Source: an uncultured Saprospiraceae bacterium
GTDB lineage: Bacteria > Bacteroidota > Bacteroidia > Chitinophagales > Saprospiraceae
Assembly: GCA_937127195.1 (NCBI GenBank)
Contig: CAKZLT010000407.1
Span: forward strand, 1-13,492
Length of the DNA stretch: 13,492 nt
Reading direction: 5' to 3'
Below, piece after piece: positions 1 to 9,100 of this stretch. Every line of letters begins with the position of its first letter. The first letter of the stretch is position 1. The notes under the pieces were generated by a model. It was not told the origin of the DNA, did no database searches, and worked only from the letters and a program-made list of their open reading frames with translations. The position numbers and the translations under genes are program-made.

Positions 1-675
1 TTATTGCCTTGTGATTATGACTCAAGTTCGCGCCGCTACCCCGTTATTTACTTACAAGATGGTCAGAATTTGTGGGATAAAAATGCACCTTACGGAAATT
101 GGGGTATTGATGAAAAACTAGCAGTTCTCAAAGAATATGAAAAAGGTGATATTATAGTAGTAGCTATTGACCATGGAGAAATTTCGCGAATTAATGAATT
201 TACGCCACGAAATGAAATAGCATTAAAAATTGGAGAACGAGAAGGTGGACGTTACTTACAATTTATGGTCGAAACACTCAAACCTTTCATTGACGAGCAT
301 TACAGAACGCTGACTCAACCCAAATACACTGGTATTGGCGGTAGTTCTATGGGAGGCTTGATTAGTCTTTTTGGGGGCATCTTGCATCCCGATACCTTTG
401 GAAAAGTAATGGTTTTTTCGCCTTCACTTTGGATTTATGATGATGTTTATGAAGAAGTAAAGGGAACAAATTCATTAAAAGATGTGCAACTGTATATTTA
501 CGCTGGAGGTCGAGAAAGTAAGGGAATGTTGCCAAATGTTCATAAGTTGATGACGAATATTTATGCAAATGACCAAAACACAACTATAAATTTCGTAGTC
601 AACCCAAATGGAACGCATTCAGAATCTGAGTGGAGCGTTGCTTTTCCAGAAGCTATGGAATGGTTGTTTTATTAG
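1..675 (+). CDS. alpha/beta-hydrolase esterase (Esterase D / enterochelin-esterase-like fold), 5'-truncated
   Basis: The frame is open from the first base and stops at 673-675, so the N-terminus lies outside the window. The visible part (about 224 residues) opens with the family's usual core strand, RYPVIYLQDGQNLWD, and contains the nucleophile elbow G-G-S-S-M-G-G at 340-357, where the second Ser (codon 346-348) is the expected catalytic nucleophile. A late His in the NGTHSESEW segment (codon near 619-621) fits the catalytic His, and the protein ends in the typical ...FPEAMEWLF. These traits match the putative esterase family PF00756. Such enzymes hydrolyse carboxylic esters or siderophore esters, but nothing here identifies the substrate. 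The acidic triad residue is not obvious; the YAGGRES segment is the likely region. The TTG at 4-6 is not a credible start because homology-like sequence already runs through it. The gene converges on the minus-strand Smr-domain gene. Confidence 0.85.
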   Translation, partial: LLPCDYDSSSRRYPVIYLQDGQNLWDKNAPYGNWGIDEKLAVLKEYEKGDIIVVAIDHGEISRINEFTPRNEIALKIGEREGGRYLQFMVETLKPFIDEHYRTLTQPKYTGIGGSSMGGLISLFGGILHPDTFGKVMVFSPSLWIYDDVYEEVKGTNSLKDVQLYIYAGGRESKGMLPNVHKLMTNIYANDQNTTINFVVNPNGTHSESEWSVAFPEAMEWLFY

Positions 676-723
676 ATTAGACTTTATTCTAAAATCTTCA
701 TTTTTATACAAATATTTCCATGA

Positions 724-763
724 ATCAAACGGTGTCCGTTTTTTGAAACAGACACCGTTTGAT
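724..763. terminator. long hairpin, possible bidirectional transcription end
   Basis: Arms 724-736 (core CAAACGGTGTC) and 751-763 (core GACACCGTTTG) are perfectly complementary over 13 bp. After one mismatch the stem continues with GTTT/AAAC (738-741 with 746-749) around a four-base loop. It lies 49 bases past the esterase stop, between converging genes, which suits a shared terminator. No T-tract follows on either strand, so it is not a canonical intrinsic terminator. It could instead be a 3'-end stabilising structure or a dispersed palindromic repeat. Confidence 0.45.
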
Positions 764-900
764 ATTTGATGTTACCCAAAAGTGCTTTTTTCTGGTGCAT
801 GGTAGATTTTCATTCGACTAAATAAGGCTATACAATAATATTAGTTATTTCGGCTCTATATGAGACTTAGGTTGGTTGATATTTTTAAAAAATAGGTTAT

Positions 901-944
901 ATCAAACCTCAATCAAACCTCAATCAAACCTCAATCAAACCTTA
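901..944. repeat. tandem 11-bp direct repeat, four units
   Basis: ATCAAACCTCA occurs three times back to back (901-911, 912-922, 923-933), followed by a fourth unit ATCAAACCTTA (934-944) that differs at one base. The fourth unit runs into the palindrome at 937-969. The 11-bp period is out of phase with codons, and no gene covers it. Confidence 0.9.
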
Positions 945-969
945 TAGGTTTTAAAAACCTATAAGGTTT
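937..969. repeat. near-perfect palindrome at the end of the tandem repeat
   Basis: Arms 937-952 and 954-969 (core AAACCTTATAGGTTTT and its complement) are exact 16-base complements around one central A, so a 14-bp stem with a five-base loop can form. It lies 51 bases beyond the stop codon of the minus-strand Smr-domain gene, where a terminator for that gene would be expected. There is no flanking T-tract. The left arm shares the AAACCT word with the tandem units beside it. Confidence 0.7.
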
Positions 970-1019
970 AGAGAATCAAGAAAAAAGTACTAATGACCAA
1001 CTCAAATCATATAAAACCG

Positions 1020-2054
1020 TTACTTCTTTAAAATAACCTCTGTTGCCCCAAAACCAAATTTTGGATGGTAATCATTTTTGAACGTATCCACATATTCATT
1101 TCTGATGAGGCGACTAGCAATAATATCCCTTAAACGCCCTTTCCCTAGTCCATGAATAATAAAAACACGCTCAAAACCAACCCTAACAGCCTCTTCTATA
1201 TACTGCTCAAAGGACTCTATTTGAAAATGTAGCTTTTCCACATTATTCAATTTAGCAGGATTTTCTACTAATTTTTCGATATGCAAATCCAATACATCAT
1301 TGAAGTCTGCCTTCTGTTTGATATTATAAATCGTATAGTATTGCTCTAGTAAGTCATCTTTTTTATGTGTCTCTGCCACTCTTTTGGTGTATTCCTCTAG
1401 AGTTTCTTCCTTCTTTTCTAGCTCTGCTAATGACGGCAAATGATTGATTAATTCATACAAATGAGTCTCTCCTTTAAGAATTGGTGTTGTTTTTACTTTC
1501 TTAAAAAAGTTCTTCGCTTTAACCTTAAAGCTTCTATTCATCTGCTTATCTCGCCCATTGGTTGTTGTTGGCCAACACTCAAAAATCAAATTTGGGCTTT
1601 CATTCAATTCATCTAAAAGTAAATGCCCTAACGGAAAAGCAGAGTTAGTCTTAGATAAACCGTTTAATTTGATGTTATTTCCGCTATTTAATTTCATTTC
1701 AAAATTAAAAACAACATCCCTTGTTGTATCATTGATAAGATAAATGCGATACTTTTCGGGATTTCCATCATAGTCATACCTCGTCTCAAAGCCCACTAAA
1801 AGCCCTGTATTTGTCACAGGAGTTTTACTAAAAATCTCTTTTGGATGAAAAGAAGCTGCTTTTTCAGCGGTTTTCTTTTTAGGATTTTCGTAAGATTCTC
1901 CTGTTGTATATATTTTAATATCATCCACACTTACAGGAATTTCAAAGCCATCGCTCAAAACGACCTTGACCATATCTTCGCTCAAGACCGCCGAAATTAC
2001 GCCGTCATTTCCTGTGTGTGTCATTACTACCCGTTGTCCTTCTAAAAATTCCAT
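1020..2054 (-). CDS. DUF2027 / Smr-domain protein
   Basis: From the ATG at 2054-2052 the protein has 344 residues. A possible TTG start at 2087 would add 11 residues (LLFYCFEKQAF) that look non-coding, so I reject it. The N-terminus (about residues 1-50, EFLEGQRVVMTHTGNDGVI...) reads as a small SH3-like barrel, as in Bacteroidota DUF2027 proteins. The middle (about 75-190) is beta-rich. The last 90 residues are a Smr domain: it begins at LDLH (255-258), carries the HGLGKG loop (301-306, the HGxGxG signature) and ends in GFGATEVILKK. Smr domains, also found at the end of MutS2, bind or cleave nucleic acid and in some bacteria act on mRNA at collided ribosomes. Whether this protein cleaves anything cannot be told from sequence. 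It is monocistronic, diverges from the small secreted-protein gene and is probably cytoplasmic. Confidence 0.85.
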   Translation of the reverse strand: MEFLEGQRVVMTHTGNDGVISAVLSEDMVKVVLSDGFEIPVSVDDIKIYTTGESYENPKKKTAEKAASFHPKEIFSKTPVTNTGLLVGFETRYDYDGNPEKYRIYLINDTTRDVVFNFEMKLNSGNNIKLNGLSKTNSAFPLGHLLLDELNESPNLIFECWPTTTNGRDKQMNRSFKVKAKNFFKKVKTTPILKGETHLYELINHLPSLAELEKKEETLEEYTKRVAETHKKDDLLEQYYTIYNIKQKADFNDVLDLHIEKLVENPAKLNNVEKLHFQIESFEQYIEEAVRVGFERVFIIHGLGKGRLRDIIASRLIRNEYVDTFKNDYHPKFGFGATEVILKK

Positions 2055-2355
2055 AAATGCCTGTTTTTCAAAACAATAAAAGAGCAAGCTACTTGCTATA
2101 TAGTTTTAATTTATTGTAAAGTACCTTACTAACTTTTAGCCGTTTAATTACGTTTTAACTAAAATAAGTTCTTTTTAATTATAAAAAACGTTCTTATAAC
2201 TCTATTTATAAACTCTCGCGATTGAATTTCGTTATTTTCATACTTCTTTCAAAAAAAGTTGCGTTTAAAATACACTTTTATTCAAAAGAAACTTTTTTTA
2301 TAAAAGACAATTGCGCAATAAGTTAGTTATTATTTTTTTCAAAAAATTACAAACT
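2055..2355. other. divergent intergenic region; promoters expected but not resolved
   Basis: Two genes start outward from this 301-bp AT-rich stretch, so it must hold two promoters. I found no good match to the Bacteroidota -33 TTTG / -7 TAnnTTTG pattern on either strand. A short inverted repeat, AGCAAG-CTA-CTTGCT at 2083-2097, lies about 30 bases upstream of the minus-strand ATG, inside its likely 5' untranslated region. No gene is apparent. Confidence 0.5.
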
Positions 2356-2763
2356 ATGAATAAGTCTTTTACTTTAGTATTATTATTTGTATTAATTGGT
2401 TCTGTAACCACTTTTGCACAAGCCGAAATTCCTATCGACCAAAGACTTTATGACGTTTTTGATGGTGATTTCTTAAAAAAATTACAAGCAGACAAATCTT
2501 TCCATTTGCAGTATTACAATTTTTCTTTAGATAATAGCTATCAAATTATAGAAATCCCTAAAGAAAAAAACATGAAATTACCTAAAGTGAAAATTAAAGA
2601 CTTAGATAAAATCAATATTTTAAAATTGCAAAAAGAACAAAAATTAACCAAGTCACTTGACTCACCAACTTATTATCAAATCAAAGGGAGTAATAAAGTT
2701 TTAATGATTCGTTCGGAAAAGGATTTTGCCAAAAGGCTAAATAAACATTTAGGGCGTATTTGA
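2356..2763 (+). CDS. small secreted protein of unknown function
   Basis: The start is taken at the ATG at 2356 because it puts a clean signal peptide at the N-terminus: MNKS, a hydrophobic core (about residues 5-17), then TTFAQA with cleavage near residues 21-23. A TTG 45 bases upstream would add a charged, unlikely prefix. The protein has 135 residues, about 112 after processing. The mature part begins EIPIDQRLYDVFDGDFLKKL, has an aromatic QYYNFSLDNSYQII segment, and then is rich in Lys with alternating hydrophobics (KLPKVKIKDLDKINILKL). There is no membrane segment after the signal, no Cys, no lipoprotein Cys and no T9SS sorting domain, so the periplasm is the likely location. I do not recognise the family. 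The stop codon lies 24 bases before the MITE-like element. Confidence 0.75.
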   Translation: MNKSFTLVLLFVLIGSVTTFAQAEIPIDQRLYDVFDGDFLKKLQADKSFHLQYYNFSLDNSYQIIEIPKEKNMKLPKVKIKDLDKINILKLQKEQKLTKSLDSPTYYQIKGSNKVLMIRSEKDFAKRLNKHLGRI

Positions 2764-2787
2764 TTTTATCCTTTTACGATAACTTTC

Positions 2788-3010
2788 GGGTGTAATTCAA
2801 TTTTTCGCTTTTGAAAATAAAATGACCTTTCTAAGCGATGTGACCATGGCTAAAGCCATTCAATAAAAGGAATTAGGACTTTTGAACTACAAATATTTAT
2901 TAAATGAGCCAAAAGCGAATGGCTTTAGCCATGCCTGCCCCGAAATCTCGGCGGGAAATATTCATTCTAAAAGCTATTTTTTACCATAAGCGAAAAACTG
3001 AATTACACCC
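2788..3010. mobile_element. MITE-like non-autonomous element with 8-bp target-site duplication
   Basis: The left end 2788-2810 (begins GGGTGTAATTCAATTTTTCG) and the right end 2988-3010, read in reverse complement, agree at 22 of 23 bases. The octamer TAACTTTC lies directly outside both ends (2780-2787 and 3011-3018), as expected of a target-site duplication. The 223-bp interior holds no transposase or plausible ORF, only a nested inverted repeat (2845-2933) and a GC-rich CCCGAAATCTCGGCGGG hairpin near 2939-2955. Mobilisation would therefore need a transposase elsewhere in the genome. An 8-bp duplication occurs in several IS families, and I cannot assign this terminal repeat to one. The element sits in the 408-bp gap between the small secreted-protein gene and the giant adhesin gene. 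The 153 bases from its right duplication to the adhesin ATG show no clear promoter. Confidence 0.85.
2845..2933. repeat. nested inverted repeat inside the MITE-like element
   Basis: Arms 2845-2861 (CATGGCTAAAGCCATTC) and 2917-2933 are exact 17-bp reverse complements separated by 55 bases. Each arm also contains a self-complementary core, ATGGCT-two bases-AGCCAT, so each can fold alone or pair with the other. This looks like a dispersed palindromic motif, either captured inside the larger element or part of its fold. Confidence 0.85.
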
Positions 3011-3171
3011 TAACTTTCTTATATACTTATGGTTTTCTGAAAATTATATGGCTATTCGTTACTGACTTCTAGTAACTGCTTGTCTTGTTGCTCGTGCCTA
3101 AAATAGTCTGACCTATTTATTAACCAAAAACAAAAGCATTTAAATAGATACCCAAGTTAAATTTTTTTGAT

Positions 3172-6100
3172 ATGAAAAAAGTACTGCTATTAACCATTAG
3201 TTTATTCGTGTATAACATCATTTTGGCACAAAACTATGAAATAGATGCCTTTAATGGCCAGACAATCAACACTTGTTCTGGCACTTTCTATGATAGTGGC
3301 GGTCCTGCTGGTTTTTATAATAATAATGAAAATTACACTATTACTTTCTGCCCAACTACGGCAGGAAGTGCAATAAGAGTTGATTTTAATAGTTTTTCTC
3401 TAGGTAGTGGCGACCAATTATGTGTATTTAACGGTATCAATGCTTCTTCTCCTTTATTGGGTTGTTTTTCTAATGTAGTACCTGCTTCTGCGGCTCAAGC
3501 TTCTTCCACGAACTCTTCTGGATGTTTAACTTTTAGCTTTACTTCAAATAACTTTGACATAAATTCAGGCTGGGTCGGTGCGATAAGTTGTCAGCTTCCT
3601 TGTCAAACCGTTTTATCGGATTTAGTTTCCTCATCTCCTGTGGCTAATCCATTAATTGATGGCTATATTGACATTTGCCCAGGGCAGCAAGTCAATTTCG
3701 TTGGGCAAGGTCTTTATCCCCAAAATAATACAAATTATTTTCAGCAAGACGCAACTTCAACTTTTGAGTGGTCAATAGAAGGACAAACCTATTCAGGTAC
3801 GAATGTTTCTTATGTTTTTAACAACCCTGGTGGTTATAAAGTACAACTCACTATTACGGACTCACTCGGCTGTAAAAGTACCAACTTACTCAATCAGCGT
3901 GTCAGAGTATCAGAAGATCCTACTTTTGCAGGAACATTTCCAACCAATAATACTATATGTATTGGCGACACGCTCACACTCACAGGTGAAGTTGAACCAA
4001 CTATACAGACCTTTGCGCCTCCTTTATCAAGAGGAGATTCTATCTTTTTGCCTGATGGCGTTGGAACTTGTTATCAAACAACTCTGACTTTTAATGATTT
4101 TAATCCTGGACAAACACTCAATAATATTAATGACCTAATAGATATTTGTGTTACGATGGAGCATTCTTACTTAGGAGATTTGAATCTTAGCATCGAATGC
4201 CCTAATGGTAGTTTTGTTAATTTACATCAATACTCTGGTGGTGGCGGTACTTTCTTGGGCGAACCCGTTGACATTGATACCGATTTATCTCCTGGGCTTG
4301 GTTACTCTTATTGTTTTACACCAACCTCTACCCAAACTTGGACACAGGCAGTCAACCTTGGTAATACAACCCTAGTCAATGGCAACCCAACGCTTCCACC
4401 TGGGGATTATGCCTCATCTCAATCTTTGACTGGCTTACTGGGTTGCCCTTTGAATGGTACTTGGGAAATAGAGATTTGTGATAACTTAGCCATTGACAAC
4501 GGCTATATTTTTAGTTGGGGAATACAACTTGCTCCTTCCGTTTATCCTTCATTAGACTCATTTGCGCCAGCGATTACGGCACAACAATGGAATCTAAATT
4601 CAAATATAGTCATTGCCAATCAAGGAGATACAATTGTAACAATTGTGCCAGCTTCGCCTGGTACAGCATCTTACGACTTCTCTGTTACCAACGAATTTGG
4701 TTGTGATTATGATACAACTATTGTCGTAACAGTATTGCCTTTTACAGATCCAGCTTGCTTTGACTGTGATACTTTACAGCTCGCTACATTGGTGGATACT
4801 ACGATTTGTCGAGGCGACTCTGCAACTCTAAATGCTACTACAACCACCAATTTTGACAACCTAACTTATGGATTTTACGGAAGTTCCGCCATTCCAACTA
4901 ACAGCCTATTAGATATTCCGATACCTGTTTCTGGGGTTGGAGGCACAACCGTCAATGCCAATACCATTGTCTCTGTCTGTGTTGACATTACACATTTAGC
5001 TGCGGATGATATGGATTTTTGGCTAGTTGCCCCCAATGGTGCAGTCATGGAACTCTCAACAGATAATGGTTCGGGAGGAAGTAATTATACCAATACTTGC
5101 TTTACTCCTACCGCATTGAATAGCATTGTATCAGGAACGCCACCTTTTACAGGTACTTTTCAGCCAGAAGGCAATTGGAATACTTTATTGGGTTCACCCA
5201 TCAATGGAACATGGCTTTTGAGAGTTAGTGACGATGCAGTAGGTTTTAATGGAATTTTAAATTCCGCAGAAATTACTTTTACAAATCCTTATAATGTCAA
5301 TTATGTTTGGAATCCAACAAATGGACTTTCTTGCTCCAATTGCCCAAATCCGAATGCTGCACCTGATAGTACTACAACCTATAATGTTACTGCGGTTGAT
5401 AATTTGGGTTGTACAGAAACAAGTTCAGTGACCGTTTCGGTTATACAAGCATCTGCATCGCCAGTACTCACTTGTAATTCTAGTGCTGCAACTTCTGTTA
5501 CTGCAAGTTGGGCTTCAGTAGTGAATACCGCTAGTTATGAAGTGAATATTAATAATGGTGGCTGGATTCCTGCGAATGGCACTTTAAGTCATACGGTTAC
5601 TGGTTTACTTCCTTCTACGACCGTTCAAATACAAGTTCGTGGTATTCGAAGTGGCATTTGTCCACTTCCGAGTTTGGTTAGTACCATTTCTTGTACTTCG
5701 TTGGCTTGTGATTTAACTGTTGGCTTAGATTCTGTTCAAAATGTAAGTTGTTTTGGTCAAAATAATGGTATTGCTTACGTTAGTGCTACAAGTTCATCCG
5801 CTTCGATTTCTTATTTTTATAATAGTATAAATAATAATACTGGCATCTTCAACAACCTAAATGCTGCGGTGTATCAAATCAATGTAACAGATGGTTTTGG
5901 TTGTCAAGATTCTATTGATGTTACTATTACCGAGCCGAGCGACATAGTGCTTTCAACAGCTTTTACACCTGTTATTTGTAATGGTGAAAATACAGGAACT
6001 GCAACAGTGACTGCTAGTGGTGGCGTTGGCAATTATACATATCAATGGAATACAACACCTATTCAAACAACCGCAACCGCCAATAATTTGAGTATTGGAA

Positions 6101-9100
6101 CTTATACCGTAACTGTTTTGGATGGAAGTAACTGTTCTAAAACAACTCAAGTAACCATTACAGAACCAACAGCCTTAGTTATTTCTTTAGATAAAGAAGA
6201 TGCAATTTGCTATGGTGCAAATGACGGAAAAGCATGGACAACCGTCTCTGGAGGTATTGCGCCTTATAATTATTCTTGGAATTCTACACCAATTCAAACA
6301 ATAGATACCGCATTTAATCTTATAAAAGGCATTTATACCATCACCGCAACCGATGCTAATAATTGCATTATAATAGATAGCATTTTGGTAGATGAACCTG
6401 ATTTGTTAGTTATCTCATTAGATTCTACTGACGTAAGTTGCTTTCATGCAATGGATGGAAGTGTTACTAGCTCCGTTAGTGGTGGAACGATGCCTTATAA
6501 TTATGCTTGGAATACAACACCAGTACAAGACTCAATAGCTATTATCAACTTACCTGGAGGAAGTTACGCTTTGATGGTAACGGATACCAATGGCTGTATC
6601 GCCAATAATAGTATTATTGTCAATGAACCAACCGAGATTCTCGCTTCTTTTTCTACAACACAAGTTACTTGTTTTGGGTTGTCTGATGGAGATGCTACCG
6701 TTTTTCCGACGGGTGGCGTTGGCGGTTATACTTATGAATGGTTCACAACTCCCGTCCAAACAACCGCTCAAGCAGTCAACCTTCCTGCCAACGGAACTTC
6801 TCTTCGAATTACGGATAGCGATGGTTGCTCTAATATTCAGACCGCTAATGTTTTTGGTCCTGTACTTGTTGATATTGATAGTATTTTCAGTACACCTTCT
6901 ACTTGTTATGAAGCTACAAATGGTTCAGTTGGTTCTTTTGCTTCTGGCGGAACGGGTAACGTTTCTTATGATTGGAGTAATGGCGGAAGTGGTAATTATC
7001 AATTTAATCTGCTTGGCGGTCAATATACTTTGACGATAACAGATTTCGTTGGTTGTCAAGCCATTGATAGTATTGAAGTCATTCGACCAGATAGTTTAAC
7101 TATTCTTTTTGACCAGACTAATTTACTTTGTTATGAAGATGCAACAGGTTCTGCAACAGCCAATGTAATTGGAGGAACACTACCATATTTGTACAATTGG
7201 ACAGGAATTGCAGGTACAAATACCAATACTATTAGTAATTTGGATGCCGCTTCTTATGAAATTGTCATTACAGATGCTCAAAATTGTATTCAAAGAGATA
7301 CCGTTATTCTTAGCCAACCTAGTCCTTTGGTTGCCTCAATTCAATATGACTCTGTTACTTGTGCCAATGACAATGATGGAAAAGTGTTTGTAACCGCATC
7401 AGGTAGCGTTGGCGATTATAGCTATATTTGGACAAATAATCCAAATACGACTGATACCTTATTTAATGTAGCAGGTGGAATTTATACCGTTATCGTATCG
7501 GATAGTAATAACTGCCAAGTTACAGCTACCGAAACTGTGTTTGAACCATTATTATTAATGGCTAATACCTCAAGTACTCCACCATTTTGTACTGGCGATG
7601 CCAACGGAACGGCAATTATTGTACCTATTGGAGGTAATGGCAGTTATTCTTATCAATGGAATACAACGCCTACTCAAACTAGCGATACTGCCATTAACCT
7701 TTCAGGAGGTAATTATGCTTTTACAATAACTGATATTAAAAATTGTACTTATTCGGATACCGTTTCTGTAATAGATCCTTTACCACTTATTTCATCTATT
7801 AGTGGTACAAATATTAATTGCCATCAAGTCATGGATGGAACGGCAACCGTAACACCTTCTGGCGGAACAGCACCTTATTTTTATCATTGGAATACAACTA
7901 CTCAAACCGATTCTTTTGTCAATTCATTAGATACAGGTTGGCATTATGTAACGGTTACAGATGCTGCAAACTGTATCTCTACGGATAGTGTTCATTTAAT
8001 AGAACCACTAATTTTGGGTGTTACATTTACAAGTACTCCAGTTAGTTGTCATGGTGGAAATGACGGAACAGCTACGGCAACCGTCACAGGTGGCGTTTTT
8101 CCTTACAGTTATCTTTGGCAAAATGGAGTCATTACTCCAATAGGAACTGGATTATCCGCTGGTTGGAATATGGTTACCATTACGGATGCTAATAATTGTA
8201 TTTTAATAGATAGCGTCAATATTAGTGAACCGAATCCTATGGATTTAACTTTTACAGCAAATGAAGTCGATTGTTATGGTAATTCAACAGGAACAGCTCA
8301 AGTTATTGCAACAGGAGGTGTAGGCAACTATACTTTTCAATGGAATACAAATCCAGTACAAACGATATTCAATCCAAAAAATCTGCCCGCAGGGTTTCAT
8401 ACCGTGACTGTCACTGATGGAAATAATTGCACAATTATTGACTCGGTAGAAGTTATTCAACCAACTGCCCCAATATCTATTTCATTTGTTACCAATTCAC
8501 CTTCTTGTAATGGTTTTTCTGACGGTAGCGCAACAGCAATCACAACAGGAGGTACGCCAGGATTTGGTGGATATTCTTATACTTGGAATACAGGGCAATC
8601 TTCTCCGACAACTTCAAACATTGGAGCAGGAACATTTACAATAACCGTAACGGACTCTCGTGGCTGTACTTTCATAGATGCTGTCTCTGTCATTGAACCA
8701 ACTCCGATTACGGCGGTTCTTTCTCAGCAAGCAGCTTCTTGTTATGGTGAAAATGATGCAAAGGCATTTATCACAGCAAGTGGCGGAACGCCTGACCCTA
8801 ATAATCAATATACTTACTTATGGGGTACAATTCCTGTTCAACAAGGACAACAGGCGATCAACTTGACGGGCGGTCAAACCTATACAGTTACGATTACAGA
8901 TGAAAACAATTGTGTTTTGATTAAAAATATTACGATTAATCATCCTATGCCTTTAGTCGCTCTACCTTCTTTTACGGACGCTTTATGTAATGAATCCGCT
9001 GATGGAACAGGAACAATTTCGCCAATTGGCGGAACACCTCCTTACCAATATCAATGGGATGCAAATGCCAATAATCAAATTACTCAGACTGCAACAAATT

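Larger units (their letters stand above)
676..1019. other. gap between two converging genes; no gene seen
   Basis: The esterase gene ends on its left and the Smr-domain gene ends on its right, so both transcripts finish in this stretch. I see no open frame with coding character. It holds a long hairpin (724-763), a tandem 11-bp repeat (901-944) and a second palindrome (937-969), listed separately. The remainder is AT-rich sequence without a recognisable signal. Confidence 0.7.

Noticed and set aside
901..944. CRISPR array
   Set aside because: The units are 11 bp and directly abutting, with no spacers and no cas genes.
2055..2087. Upstream TTG start for the Smr-domain protein
   Set aside because: The added residues do not resemble the family, which begins at MEFLEGQRV-like sequence, and an ATG is available there.
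2311..2355. Upstream TTG start for the small secreted protein
   Set aside because: It would put 15 charged or aromatic residues before a complete signal peptide that begins at the ATG at 2356.
3058..3076. Inverted repeat GTTACT...AGTAAC before the adhesin gene as an operator
   Set aside because: Only 6 bp per arm with a 7-base spacer and no promoter elements around it; too weak to call.
6590..7033. Overlapping second-frame ORF of 147 codons inside the adhesin gene
   Set aside because: It is a shifted reading of the SprB-repeat DNA, rich in Leu/Val from the repeat codons, with no domain or start signal. The same holds for the other short frames inside the adhesin and PorP/SprF genes.
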